Shown piece by piece: positions 1 through 9,293 of a stretch of DNA of 64,000 nt. Source of the DNA: Lysobacterales bacterium 63-13 (lineage in GTDB: Bacteria; Pseudomonadota; Gammaproteobacteria; Xanthomonadales; Rhodanobacteraceae). The position numbers and the translations under genes were made by a program. The DNA is taken from NCBI GenBank assembly GCA_001899855.1, contig MKWR01000004.1, positions 62,001 through 126,000 on the forward strand, written 5' to 3'. Positions within the stretch are counted from its first letter, which is position 1. Every line of letters starts with the position of its first letter. The notes beneath the pieces are model-generated. The model saw only the letters and a list, made by a program, of their open reading frames with translations, was not told the origin of the DNA and ran no database searches.

Positions 1-85
1 TGGAATACCAGGCGTAGAAGCCGATGGCGATCATCGCGATCAGGTAGATGGCAAAGGTGACAACCAACGGCGTGCTTGCGCTCAT
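1..85 (-). CDS. putP: Sodium/proline symporter PutP, N-terminal fragment
   Basis: Only the first 28 codons lie in the window; the gene continues off the left edge. The residues (start MSASTPLVVTF, then a hydrophobic stretch ending GFYAWYS) follow the N terminus of PutP from E. coli (STPMLVTF...GFIAW), the first membrane helix of the sodium:solute symporter family, which imports proline with sodium across the inner membrane. The ATG is preceded by AGGAG with six bases of spacing. The gene is divergent from the M28 peptidase. Identification rests on a short N-terminal match, so another symporter of the same family is possible. Confidence 0.72.
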   Translation of the reverse strand, partial: MSASTPLVVTFAIYLIAMIAIGFYAWYS

Positions 86-491
86 TGCGACTCCTGGCAG
101 TCGGGCCGGCAGGCCGACTGGCCCGGAAGTCGCACAGCTTAAGGCAAGGCTGATCAAGTGGCACAACCGTCAGGACACCTGTCTGCGCGCAGATCGCCGC
201 GCGCGCGCGCAAATGGCCGGGTTTCTCCGAATGGCACACGCGTCGAGGTCATCGTCAAATTCAGCGGCGCCCAGCTGGGCAAGGCCCGGCCTGACCTTCG
301 ACTGCAGCCGGCAACGGAGGAGTACTTCCGTAATAAAAACAGATGCAAAACGATAAATGTTGATGGCGTTATCAGCAGGTACACGCATTGCGGATTCTTC
401 CGCGGACGGGTCGGCAATGGGGTGATGGCCATTTCACCGCATCAGCAGGCTTGCCCTACTATGCAGGCATTGCCAGCCACGGAGATTGTCC
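86..491. other. Divergent intergenic region, putP / M28 peptidase
   Basis: About 400 bases between two divergent starts; it should hold both promoters, but no convincing -35/-10 pair could be picked by eye. It contains a 13-base alternating CG run at 198-210, and an AT-richer stretch around 325-375. Open frames across it have no ribosome binding site and no recognisable protein. Confidence 0.5.
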
Positions 492-2201
492 ATGATGCGC
501 CCCCTTTTTCTTGGTGCCGTCGTCCTCGTCCTCGCCGCGTGCGGTCAGCAGGAACCGCCCAGCGCAAGCACGACGCCCGGAACGACCCCGGTCGCGGACA
601 GTCGTCCCGCGCCCGTGGTGCCGACCGGCGAGGGCAAGTTTTCCGCCGCAATCACCGCCGAGGATTTCGCCTCGCGCCTGCAGACGCTTTCCTCCGACCA
701 GTTCGAAGGTCGCCAGCCCGGCACGCTTGGCGAGCGCGTGACCACGGCCTACATCAAGGATCAATTCGAGCGCGTCGGCCTCAAGCCCGGCAACAACGGC
801 AACTGGTTCCAGACCGTGCCCATGGTGCAGACCGACCTGCAGGATCCGGCCGCGGTGCGCATCAAGGTCAAGGGTGCCAGCTCGGAAGTCGAGTTTGGCA
901 TCGGCAAGGACAGCGTCATCAATACCCTCAATGGCAGCGTCGAAGTGAAACTGGCGGACTCGCCCATCGTGTTCGCCGGCTATGGCGTCAACGCACCGGA
1001 CTGGAATGACTACGCCGGCATCGACGTCAAGGGCAAGACCGTGATCGTGCTGGTCAACGATCCGGGCTGGGGCAACCAGGATCCGGAGCTGTTCAAGGGC
1101 AGGGCGCTGACCTATTACGGGCGCTGGACCTACAAGTACGAGGAGGCCGCACGCCAGGGTGCGGCGGCGTTGTTCATCGTCCACGAGACGGCCGGTGCCG
1201 GTTATCCGTGGGAAGTCGTCGAAAACGGCTGGACCGGTCCGCAATTGGCCTTGCCGATCAGCGAGGATCCGGCACCACGCCTTGAAAGCGCCGGCTGGTT
1301 CAGCGAGGACGCGGCCACGCGCCTGTTCGCTGCCGCGGGAATGGATTTTGCGGCATTGAAGAAAAGTGCTGACTTGCGTGGATTCAAGGCAGTCGAGCTC
1401 GATGCCAAGGTTTCCGTCGACTATCGCAGCAAGGTCGTCACCACCAGTTCGGAAAACGTGATCGGCGTGCTGCCGGGCAGCGAGCGCGCCGACGAGGCGA
1501 TCGTCTACACCGCGCACTGGGATCACCTGGGCAAGGATGACAAGCTGAGCGGTGACCAGATCTTCAACGGCACCATCGACAACGCCAGCGGCGTCGCCGG
1601 CATCATCGAGATCGCCGAAGCCTTCACCCACCAGGCAACGCCACCGAAGCGCTCGGTCGTGTTTGCCGCAGTCACGCTGGAGGAATCGGGCCTGCTTGGC
1701 GCGCAGTACTACGTGGCACATTCGCCGTTTGCCCTCGACAAGACCGTCGCCAACATCAATATCGATGCGCTGCCCATCATCGGTCCGACGCGCAACGTGA
1801 CCATGATCGGTCTCGGCCAGTCCGAACTCGACGAATATGCAGAGGCCGCGGCCAAGGCGCAGAACCGCGTGGTCAGCGCCGATGAAGCACCCGAAAAAGG
1901 ACACTTCTTCCGCTCCGACCATCTCAATTTCATCCGCGCCGGCGTTCCTGCGCTGTACGCGATGAGCGGGCTGGACCTGCTCGATGGCGGCGAGGCGGCC
2001 GGGCGCAAGGCCGCTGATGACTACACGACCAATCGCTATCACAAGCCCTCGGACAACTACGATCCAAACTGGGATTACCGTGGCGTCATCGCGGATCTCG
2101 ATCTGTTCTACGCCGTTGGCCGCAAGCTCGCCGACGAGTCGAGCTTCCCGCAATGGAAGCCCGGCTCGGACTTCTCGCGACCAACCACAGCGACGCCGTA
2201 G
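492..2201 (+). CDS. M28 family metallopeptidase, lipoprotein
   Basis: A 569-residue zinc aminopeptidase-like protein. The N terminus is a lipoprotein signal (hydrophobic residues 4-14, lipobox LAAC with Cys17), so it is probably anchored in the outer membrane facing the periplasm or outside. Residues about 45-320 carry the inserted PA-like region of larger M28 enzymes. The catalytic half shows the M28 zinc ligands in order: His342 in TAHWDHLG, Asp363 in GTIDNASG, the Glu pair near 397 in TLEESG, Asp in NIDAL and His in SDHLNF. ATG 492 is chosen because GGAG lies seven bases upstream; a TTG six bases earlier is less likely. The family releases N-terminal amino acids from peptides; the exact substrate cannot be read from sequence. 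Confidence 0.9.
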   Translation: MMRPLFLGAVVLVLAACGQQEPPSASTTPGTTPVADSRPAPVVPTGEGKFSAAITAEDFASRLQTLSSDQFEGRQPGTLGERVTTAYIKDQFERVGLKPGNNGNWFQTVPMVQTDLQDPAAVRIKVKGASSEVEFGIGKDSVINTLNGSVEVKLADSPIVFAGYGVNAPDWNDYAGIDVKGKTVIVLVNDPGWGNQDPELFKGRALTYYGRWTYKYEEAARQGAAALFIVHETAGAGYPWEVVENGWTGPQLALPISEDPAPRLESAGWFSEDAATRLFAAAGMDFAALKKSADLRGFKAVELDAKVSVDYRSKVVTTSSENVIGVLPGSERADEAIVYTAHWDHLGKDDKLSGDQIFNGTIDNASGVAGIIEIAEAFTHQATPPKRSVVFAAVTLEESGLLGAQYYVAHSPFALDKTVANINIDALPIIGPTRNVTMIGLGQSELDEYAEAAAKAQNRVVSADEAPEKGHFFRSDHLNFIRAGVPALYAMSGLDLLDGGEAAGRKAADDYTTNRYHKPSDNYDPNWDYRGVIADLDLFYAVGRKLADESSFPQWKPGSDFSRPTTATP

Positions 2202-2314
2202 CGAGCCAGCGACTGCGCTTTGCCCGGGGACTCGCCGCAATGCGTTGTGCAACGCGGCAGATGTTTTTCCCGTGGCCCGCGACAGGCCGGGCCGTCCCAC
2301 CATCTCTGCACTGC

Positions 2315-2351
2315 AAAAAAAGGGCGTGCCCGCTGACGACGGGTCACGCCC
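2315..2351 (-). terminator. Rho-independent terminator reading leftward, no gene behind it
   Basis: GGGCGTG at 2322-2328 pairs with CACGCCC at 2345-2351, with further pairing inside. On the minus strand the hairpin is followed by seven T residues (the A run 2315-2321). On the plus strand there is no T run, so it does not serve the M28 gene. The neighbouring minus-strand sequence up to about 2600 has no credible protein gene, so the terminator may end a small RNA. Confidence 0.6.
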
Positions 2352-2611
2352 CAAGATGGATCCAACGGAGGGAACACGCAGCACAGGCTGCATTACGATG
2401 CTCCACGGCATCCGTCTCAAATGCGGAGACAGCCCGGAAAATCGACACGCGCGGCCGCGCACGCGACCCGCATGTGGACCCATCGTGGCCAGCAGGCTGG
2501 ATCGATTGCGGACGAAGCGCGGCATGACCATGCGAAGAAGTGAATGACAGCATCCGCATGAAATTGATATAAACGCACAGTTCCATCCTGATCATCCTTA
2601 TGGGGAAATCC

Positions 2612-3217
2612 ATGAATCGCGCAGTACGATGGTTGTTCGCAATGCTGATGCTGGCAGTTCTGGCCGGTTGCCAATCCTCGAAAATGGTCAGGTCGGACGG
2701 CCTCGACAACACGCCGGCACCGGGCAAGGCGATGGTGGTGTTCCTGCGTGCGTCCACGTTCGGTGGGGCGGTGCAAGCATCGGTCTATGACACCGGTGAA
2801 ACAGCCGACCGGTTCATCGGCATCGTGTCGTCGAAGACCAAGCTTGCCTGGCAGGCCGATCCCGGCGATCACCTGTTCATGGTGATTGCGGAGAATGCCG
2901 ATTTCATGATTGCCCACCTTGAGGCGGGGAAAACCTACTACGCGTTGGTCAGGCCACGCGTTGGTGTCTGGAAAGCGCGTTTCTCCCTTCTGCCCATCCG
3001 CAACGATCCCGCTGCAAAGTACAATCTGCAGTCCGAGGATTTCCGCGACTGGATGAAGAGTACGGCCTGGGTGCGCAACACCGCGGAAAGCGAGCAGTGG
3101 TTCCGCGAGAACGAAAGCGCAATCCGCGAAAAGAAGCTCGACTACCTGCGCAAGTGGAACGCGGCCGACCCGCAGCAACATGCCGAGCTGACGCTGCGTG
3201 CCGCCGACGGCGTGTAG
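2612..3217 (+). CDS. Lipoprotein of unknown function (DUF2846-like)
   Basis: A 201-residue protein with a lipoprotein signal (MNRAVRWLFAMLMLAVLAGC, Cys20). The body looks like the small beta-rich lipoproteins that begin with an AMVVFLR strand and carry a stretch on length-limited lipid or peptide display (DUF2846-like), but this is a weak resemblance. A charged, helical C-terminal segment (about 150-190) follows. ATG 2612 is preferred over ATG 2600 because GGGGA sits five bases before it. A TATAAA hexamer at about 2566-2571 is a plausible -10 element. Residual gene neighbours give no clue to function. Confidence 0.75.
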   Translation: MNRAVRWLFAMLMLAVLAGCQSSKMVRSDGLDNTPAPGKAMVVFLRASTFGGAVQASVYDTGETADRFIGIVSSKTKLAWQADPGDHLFMVIAENADFMIAHLEAGKTYYALVRPRVGVWKARFSLLPIRNDPAAKYNLQSEDFRDWMKSTAWVRNTAESEQWFRENESAIREKKLDYLRKWNAADPQQHAELTLRAADGV

Positions 3218-3406
3218 CACGCATCCAATATCGTGGTGGCCCCGGGCGCACGGTGCCCGGGGTGCCCTCGTCGGCAGTCGGCAGGTAGCCGGTGCACTGA
3301 CAAGGCGTATGCGGCTTCTGACAGGCCAAGCTCCGCAACAGCAGGAATCGGCTTGGCGGCACGGCCACGCTCATGCACTGGATCGGCCCGGCCAGCTCCT
3401 TGCCTC

Positions 3407-3422
3407 ACTACATTGATGTAGT
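3407..3422. promoter_or_regulatory. Inverted repeat upstream of brnT, likely BrnA operator
   Basis: A perfect dyad, ACTACAT-TG-ATGTAGT, ends ten bases before the brnT ATG and overlaps an AT-rich stretch (TACAATAAT, 3423-3431) that could be the -10 box. BrnA-type antitoxins are known to bind an inverted repeat in their own promoter, so autorepression at this site is a reasonable inference. Confidence 0.6.
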
Positions 3423-3432
3423 TACAATAATA

Positions 3433-3708
3433 ATGCGCATCAGCTATGACCCGGCCAAGCGGCAATAGACGCTTGAGGAGCGCGGCCTCGATTTCGAGGA
3501 TGCAGCCGAGGTCTTTGCCGGCTTCACCTTCGAGGTTGAAGACACCCGCCGGGAGTACGGTGAGACGCGCATCATCTGCTTCGGCCATCTGGCAGGTCGC
3601 CTTGTCGTGATTGGCTACACGCCGAGAGAAGCAGGCCGCCACATCTTCAGCATGAGAAAAGCCAATGAACGCGAGCAAGCCCGCATCGGCCCGTACCTTG
3701 AAATCTGA
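3433..3708 (+). pseudogene. brnT: BrnT family toxin with an in-frame stop
   Basis: The reading frame begins MRISYDPAKRQ, the BrnT N terminus, and after a TAG at 3466-3468 (codon 12) continues uninterrupted through the rest of the family: RGLDFEDAAEVF, EDTRREYGETR, GYTPREAGRHIFSMRKANERE. BrnT is a small ribonuclease of the RelE fold that stops translation. With the stop only an 11-residue peptide is made, and no good internal start is visible, so the toxin is probably inactive. The 3' end overlaps brnA by 44 bases, the usual arrangement of this locus. A single-base sequencing error at 3466-3468 would restore the gene. Confidence 0.8.
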
Positions 3709-3943
3709 TCTCAAGCGCGTGGACTCGCACAAGGTCAAGTCAGGCGAGTACGAGGAGCTTCCGGAACTGACGGAGGCCATGCTCCAGCGCGGCACGGTCA
3801 AACGCGCCGGCCGACCAGTTGCCACTGATCCGCGACGCCAAGTCACCATTCGCCTTCCCGAATCAGTCCTTGCCGTCTGGAAGGCCACGGGACCCGGCTG
3901 GCAAACACGCATGGCCGAGTTGCTCAGCAAGCGGGCATCGTAA
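3665..3943 (+). CDS. brnA: BrnA family antitoxin
   Basis: A 92-residue protein overlapping the end of brnT. The C-terminal half has the BrnA ribbon-helix-helix: RQVTIRLPESVLAVWKATG followed by GWQTRMAELL, which binds both DNA and, through the N-terminal part, the BrnT toxin. Start ATG 3665 lies inside brnT as is normal for these operons. It appears intact although its partner carries a stop codon, so it may persist as an orphan DNA-binding protein acting on the dyad at 3407-3422. Confidence 0.82.
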   Translation: MNASKPASARTLKSDLKRVDSHKVKSGEYEELPELTEAMLQRGTVKRAGRPVATDPRRQVTIRLPESVLAVWKATGPGWQTRMAELLSKRAS

Positions 3944-4068
3944 GTACCAGTCCAGCAATGTGTTCAAGTTGCATCCGAGTTCAAGGAACTGCGCGTAAAG
4001 GATTCGCCTTCATCGAGCCGCCGAAACAGTCCGGTTGCCATTCCGCCGGATAGGCAACTGCCCGCGGC

Positions 4069-4629
4069 TCAGCAGCTGGCCTTGCCACCGGCACCGATTT
4101 CGCAGCGGGCCGTGTTGCTGCCTGTCGCGGTATCGCCAAGAGCGGCAGTTGCAGATTCCGGTTCGGCAAGCAATCGGCCGATCGCCGCACCCAGTTGCAG
4201 GTCTTCGATCTGGCCGAAATGACTCATGCGCAAGCGGCCGCTCCGATCGATCAGGACCAGGCTGGGCGTGCCGCGCAAGGCGTATTTCTGCATGGTGCGC
4301 GGCACGGGATTGTTGATTCCGGGCAAATCCACGCCGATCGGAAAGGCGAGGCGGTACTCGTGGATGAATACGTCGAGCGCTTGCTCGGTCATCACCGCGT
4401 GATGCTCGAATACCGTATGCAGGCCAATCACGACAAGATCGCGTTCGTCGAACATCCTGCGCAGGCGCGTTGCCTGCGGCAGGCCGTGCGTGATGCAGCC
4501 GGGGCAGAGCATCTGGAAGGTGTGCAAGGCGACCACGCGGCCGCGCAATCCGGCCAGGGTGATTGGTGCGTTCGTGTTGAACCAGCGGCTGACTTCAAGT
4601 TCCGGTGCCAATTCCGCGGACGTTGTCAT
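4069..4629 (-). CDS. Redoxin / peroxiredoxin-like thioredoxin-fold protein
   Basis: A 186-residue protein of the AhpC/TSA and redoxin superfamily. A beta strand (GRVVALHTF) leads into the motif LCPGC (about residues 42-46), a resolving-cysteine CxxC arrangement, followed by the thioredoxin-fold elements VVIGLHTVFEHH and the cis-proline region GTPSLVLIDRSG. There is no signal peptide, so it should act in the cytoplasm as a thiol peroxidase or disulphide reductase. Two extra cysteines lie near the C terminus. ATG at 4629 has GGAG six bases upstream. It follows the AhpD-like gene by 79 bases in the same direction, which fits a shared peroxide or electrophile response. Confidence 0.82.
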   Translation of the reverse strand: MTTSAELAPELEVSRWFNTNAPITLAGLRGRVVALHTFQMLCPGCITHGLPQATRLRRMFDERDLVVIGLHTVFEHHAVMTEQALDVFIHEYRLAFPIGVDLPGINNPVPRTMQKYALRGTPSLVLIDRSGRLRMSHFGQIEDLQLGAAIGRLLAEPESATAALGDTATGSNTARCEIGAGGKASC

Positions 4630-4708
4630 GGCTACTCCAGGCTGATGCTTGCCGATGCGCACAATCCGCTTGCGGCGTGCGCATCGGCGTATCGAGGGAC
4701 GTTGCGCG

Positions 4709-5254
4709 TCAGGCCGCGTGGCGCAGGCGCACCGTGGGGAAATCCACCGGCACATCGAGCGCGACGTTGACGTAGTTGGTGAACAGATTGAGCGCGACAT
4801 GGGCGAGGATTTCAACAATCTCCTCGTCATTGAAACCAGCCTTGCGCACGTTTTCGACATCGGCGGCCTCGACCTGGCCGCGCTGTTCGATCAGCTTGAG
4901 GGCGAACTGCAGCGCCGCGCGGGTCTTCGGTTCGGACGATTCGCCAGCTTGCGCGGCGGCCATGACTTCGGCCGACATGCCTGCCTTCATGCCCAATGCG
5001 GTGTGTGCGGCAAGGCAGTAGTTGCAGGCGTTGCGGTTGGCGATGGCGACGGCAATCTGTTCGCCGAGGCGGGCACCGATGGCACCGTCGCCCAGGGCGG
5101 CGAATGAACCCCACATGCTGTTCAGCGCGGCAGGTGAATTGGCCACGGCGCGGAACATGGCGGGCGTGGCGCCGAAGGCGGCGTGAATGGCATCGAGGGT
5201 TTGCTTGCGCTCGGCGCTGGTGGCGTTGCGGTCGATCAAGGGGACACGGGTCAT
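4709..5254 (-). CDS. AhpD-like carboxymuconolactone decarboxylase family protein
   Basis: A 181-residue all-helical protein of the alkylhydroperoxidase D / CMD family. The signature is ACNYCLAAHT (CxxCxxxH), the redox-active cysteine pair with the proton-relay histidine, inside a peroxidase-type AhpD core. The start is set at ATG 5254 because AGGAG lies seven bases upstream; a TTG two codons earlier is too close to it. The next gene in the same direction is a redoxin, and a divergent AraC regulator starts about 200 bases away, so this looks like a small regulated antioxidant unit. Confidence 0.88.
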   Translation of the reverse strand: MTRVPLIDRNATSAERKQTLDAIHAAFGATPAMFRAVANSPAALNSMWGSFAALGDGAIGARLGEQIAVAIANRNACNYCLAAHTALGMKAGMSAEVMAAAQAGESSEPKTRAALQFALKLIEQRGQVEAADVENVRKAGFNDEEIVEILAHVALNLFTNYVNVALDVPVDFPTVRLRHAA

Positions 5255-5452
5255 GCTCAATCTCCTGGCTCATGCGGGATGTGGGCATCGCGACAAACTC
5301 CTGTTTGCCGTGCTGCCTGTCGGTTCGCCGCTGCCTGCGTGACCTCGATCGGGCCAGCGCGGGAAACGGGTGGCCAGTATTGCGCCAGGATCTGTATGAT
5401 TGGTTGCGTTCAGTCCATAAAACGTATCGATTCGTCCAGAGGAATTGTGGTG

Positions 5453-6304
5453 ATGGGAACAGTCGACCGGTTGTCGGCGCTGCTGGAACAGTTTCGCGTG
5501 CAGGCGCATTTGTTCCATGCCGGGCCGCTGTGTGGCTTGTCGCACTTTGATGCGCAGCCGGGGCGCGGTTTCCTGCATGTGCTGCGGCGGGGCGAACTGG
5601 TGGTCACCCATGCCGCCCATGGCGAAGTGCCGGAGCGCATCCCCCTGCACGAGCCGACCTTGCTGTTCTATCCACGGCCGCTCGCCCACGCCTTCGAGAA
5701 TCCACCACTCGACGGTGCCGATTTCGTGTGTGCAACCGTGGATTTCCAGGGCCGCGGCAGCCATCCGCTGCTGCGCGCCTTGCCGCCCTTGCTGGTGCTG
5801 CCGCTGCGCGAAGTCGACGGCCTCGAACAAACCCTGGCTCTGTTGTTTGCCGAGACCGAACGCGTGCGCTGCGGCCAGCGCCTGCTCGCCAGTCGACTGT
5901 TCGATGTACTCGTGCTGCAACTCCTGCGCTGGCTGCTTGATCACCCCGAACAGGCACGGCTGCCGGTCGGAATGCTGGCGGGCCTCGCCGATCCGCGGTT
6001 GGCGCGGATCCTCACCGGATTCCATGAGCAACCCGGCCGGGACTGGAACCTGCAATCCATGGCGCAGACGGCGGGCATGTCGCGCAGTGCATTTGCCGCC
6101 TGCTTCAAGCAATGCGTCGGCAGCACGCCGGCGGCGTATCTGCAGGATTGGCGCATCACGCTGGCGCAGTCGTTGCTGATCAACGGCACATCGATCAAGG
6201 CCGCCAGCCATCAACTCGGGTTCTCCAGCGCGGCCGGGCTGTCACGCGCGTTCACGCAGACGCTTGGCGTCTCGCCCCGCCATTGGCTGCAGGCGCTGGC
6301 GTGA
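5453..6304 (+). CDS. AraC family transcriptional regulator
   Basis: A 283-residue regulator. The N-terminal two thirds is a cupin-type sensor domain (AraC-binding/cupin_6 style: HLFHAGPLCGLSHFD, FLHVLRRGELVV). The C-terminal hundred residues hold two helix-turn-helix units typical of AraC: WNLQSMAQTAGMSRSAFAACF and IKAASHQLGFSSAAGLSRAF, ending GVSPRHWLQ. AGAGGA precedes the start region; ATG 5453 is used, with in-frame GTG codons at 5447 and 5450 as alternatives. It is divergent from the AhpD-like/redoxin pair, a combination seen repeatedly with this regulator type, so it probably activates them. Confidence 0.88.
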   Translation: MGTVDRLSALLEQFRVQAHLFHAGPLCGLSHFDAQPGRGFLHVLRRGELVVTHAAHGEVPERIPLHEPTLLFYPRPLAHAFENPPLDGADFVCATVDFQGRGSHPLLRALPPLLVLPLREVDGLEQTLALLFAETERVRCGQRLLASRLFDVLVLQLLRWLLDHPEQARLPVGMLAGLADPRLARILTGFHEQPGRDWNLQSMAQTAGMSRSAFAACFKQCVGSTPAAYLQDWRITLAQSLLINGTSIKAASHQLGFSSAAGLSRAFTQTLGVSPRHWLQALA

Positions 6305-6340
6305 AGGCAAGCTGCCGGCGCGCCTCGGCTGGCGCGGCAA

Positions 6341-7063
6341 TCAGAAGCGTTCGTGCGTGGCCAGGAATCGCCATTCGCCGACGGGCAACTTGCCCAGCGA
6401 AATGCGGCCAATGCGCAGGCGCCGGATCGACACCACCTCGAGGCCGACCTGCTTGCACATGGCGCGCAACTGTCCACCCTGCACGGCCTTGATGGCGAAG
6501 CGCAGGCGCGCCTCGCTCTGCCAGCTGACCTTGCACGGCGGCAGTTCGCGGCCTTCGTAGCTGAGCCCGTGATTGAGCCGGCGCAGTCCCCATGGCGCGA
6601 TCTCGCCGGCGATCTCGACAAGATATTCGTGTTCGATCTCGTCACCGTCTTCGCTGAGCCGGCGCCATACCCGGCCATCCTGGGTCAGCACGAGCAGGCC
6701 GCTGGCTTCGCGGTCGAGTGGCACGAGCGGAGTCAGGTTGAGCAGGTGACGACGCAGCGGACGCACGCCGCTGGCATCCTCGCTCCAGTGTGCGGCGGCG
6801 GTGGCCAGGCTTGCCGCCGGATTGCTGCCGCTGATGGCATCGAAACCGGGCGGCTTGTGCAGCAGCAGCGTGGCCGGTTCAGGCGGTGCCAGGCTTGCAT
6901 CGGCGGCGATCGTCACCACCTCGGTGGTCACTTTGTGTTGCGGCCGATCGATGACGACGCCGTCCACCGATACCCAGCCATCCTCGACATAACGCTCGGC
7001 GTCGGCGCGCGAACACCCACGCAGGGCGGCAACGCGTTTGGCGAGGCGGATGGGTTCGGACAT
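6341..7063 (-). CDS. RsuA/RluF family rRNA pseudouridine synthase
   Basis: A 240-residue enzyme. Residues 1-60 form an S4 RNA-binding domain ([21 protein letters not shown], written here as its start). The catalytic domain carries the loop [16 protein letters not shown] with the nucleophilic aspartate, matching the R/PLD..T/S.GLLLLT.DG motif of the family, and ends with the characteristic [14 protein letters not shown]...LPVGEWR. It isomerises a uridine in ribosomal or transfer RNA. RluF-like is the closest guess, but the family cannot be split further from one sequence. It is convergent with the AraC gene, 36 bases apart. Confidence 0.87.
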   Translation of the reverse strand: MSEPIRLAKRVAALRGCSRADAERYVEDGWVSVDGVVIDRPQHKVTTEVVTIAADASLAPPEPATLLLHKPPGFDAISGSNPAASLATAAAHWSEDASGVRPLRRHLLNLTPLVPLDREASGLLVLTQDGRVWRRLSEDGDEIEHEYLVEIAGEIAPWGLRRLNHGLSYEGRELPPCKVSWQSEARLRFAIKAVQGGQLRAMCKQVGLEVVSIRRLRIGRISLGKLPVGEWRFLATHERF

Positions 7064-7176
7064 GGCGGACGTCAATGGCTGCAGGCGGATCGCAGTGTAC
7101 GGGGCCGCGGTTGGCAACGGGCACCCTTGCGCGATCTTGTTGCGGCGGCAACGCATACCCCAAACAGGAAAGAACC

Positions 7177-8172
<996 letters not shown>

Positions 8173-8185
8173 ACCCGGCACAGAC

Positions 8186-8214
8186 AGCCACCCCGGAATG
8201 GATCCGGGGTGGCT
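8186..8214. terminator. Strong hairpin after the LLM gene
   Basis: A perfect 12-base stem (AGCCACCCCGGA with TCCGGGGTGGCT) and a five-base loop begins 13 bases after the stop of the oxidoreductase gene and also lies downstream of the convergent surface-protein gene. There is no clear T run on either strand, so it is a probable but unproven transcription end for both. Confidence 0.5.
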
Positions 8215-8302
8215 GGTTCATCCGTGTGGGTTTACTCCATGGGCGCGGGCAACTCTGTCCTGGTCGCCTCGACTGCCCAGCGCGGGCTTTGCAGGAATCG
8301 AA

Positions 8303-9160
8303 TCAGGCGCGTTCGCGGTTTCCCCGCCAGGCGACAACACCGAGCAGCAGGGCGAGCAGGGCGAGAACGGCCGGCTGGTTGACCGGCACCTCGGTGATCA
8401 CGGCCGCGCCCGCCGGAGGCGGCACATTCGCCGAGCCGAAGCCGTCGACATAGACATAGCCGCCATGGCCGCCGAGAGAGCAGTCGGCGGCGATCGCCGT
8501 CAGTTCGATCTGCTGTCCAATCGCGCTCAGCGGCAGGACCACATCCACATTCTGGAATTCAAGATACTTCCAGCTTCCAGCGCCATTGAGATAGTTGACG
8601 CCCGGCTGTCCGGAATAGGCGAACTGCTCGAAGAGGATGCTGTTGTCGGCAAGATTCTTCACCGACACGTAGAAGTACGGTTGCTCGTTCGGCGCATGGG
8701 CTGGATCGTCCATGACCGGCGCGAAGGCGAAGCGGATGTGCGGCAGGCCGTCGGCGGAATCGATATCGGCATTGCTGACCGTGTCGGTCTGCACCAGGCG
8801 GGTGACCAGCGCGCCGCCGCCCTCGTCGTTGAGCTTGGCGGTGTGCTGGCCGACACGCGGCAGCACGATGGTCGGTGCCAGCGGATCGGCAATCTGGCCG
8901 ACGATCGTGGCCGGTCCGGCCGAGCCGGCAGTGATCTGGATGCTGGCGCTGGTGAACGGTTCGCTGCCGAGCAGGCCCGGGTTGGTGCCGCCCGAGAGCG
9001 TCCAGCCGGAGAAATCATTCTGCTCGAAGCCACCGTTGCTGAAAATCGCCAGGGCGGGCGTGGCGACCAAGGTCAGTGCTGCGCTCAGCGCGATCATGCC
9101 GAGTCGTCGGCGCGAACGATTGCCCGCTGCGCGTTTCGGCGCGTGGAGGTGTGTGCTCAT
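8303..9160 (-). CDS. Secreted protein with PEP-CTERM/IPTL-like sorting tail
   Basis: A 285-residue exported protein. A basic N terminus (to about residue 20) leads a signal peptide ending TPALA. The mature part starts with the NGGFE...DFSGW pattern common in surface proteins with carbohydrate-binding-like folds. The C terminus has a short proline-containing motif (EVPVNQP), a single hydrophobic helix (AVLALLALLLGVVAW) and a basic tail RGNRERA. That three-part layout is the exosortase/archaeosortase-type sorting signal, although the motif itself is not the standard VPEP or IPTL. GGGGAAC lies upstream of ATG 9160. No exosortase gene is in this window. The function of the mature domain is unknown. 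Confidence 0.7.
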   Translation of the reverse strand: MSTHLHAPKRAAGNRSRRRLGMIALSAALTLVATPALAIFSNGGFEQNDFSGWTLSGGTNPGLLGSEPFTSASIQITAGSAGPATIVGQIADPLAPTIVLPRVGQHTAKLNDEGGGALVTRLVQTDTVSNADIDSADGLPHIRFAFAPVMDDPAHAPNEQPYFYVSVKNLADNSILFEQFAYSGQPGVNYLNGAGSWKYLEFQNVDVVLPLSAIGQQIELTAIAADCSLGGHGGYVYVDGFGSANVPPPAGAAVITEVPVNQPAVLALLALLLGVVAWRGNRERA

Positions 9161-9293
9161 GGTGTTCCCCTGAATTGACAAACCGGCAGCGCCAGCAGGG
9201 CGCCAATGGGGAACATGCTAATCAGCGTGCCGTGCAGCCGGAACCCCGCGAATGAGGGGGCACCGGCATTCCGCGCGGACCGTCAGCGTTGCC

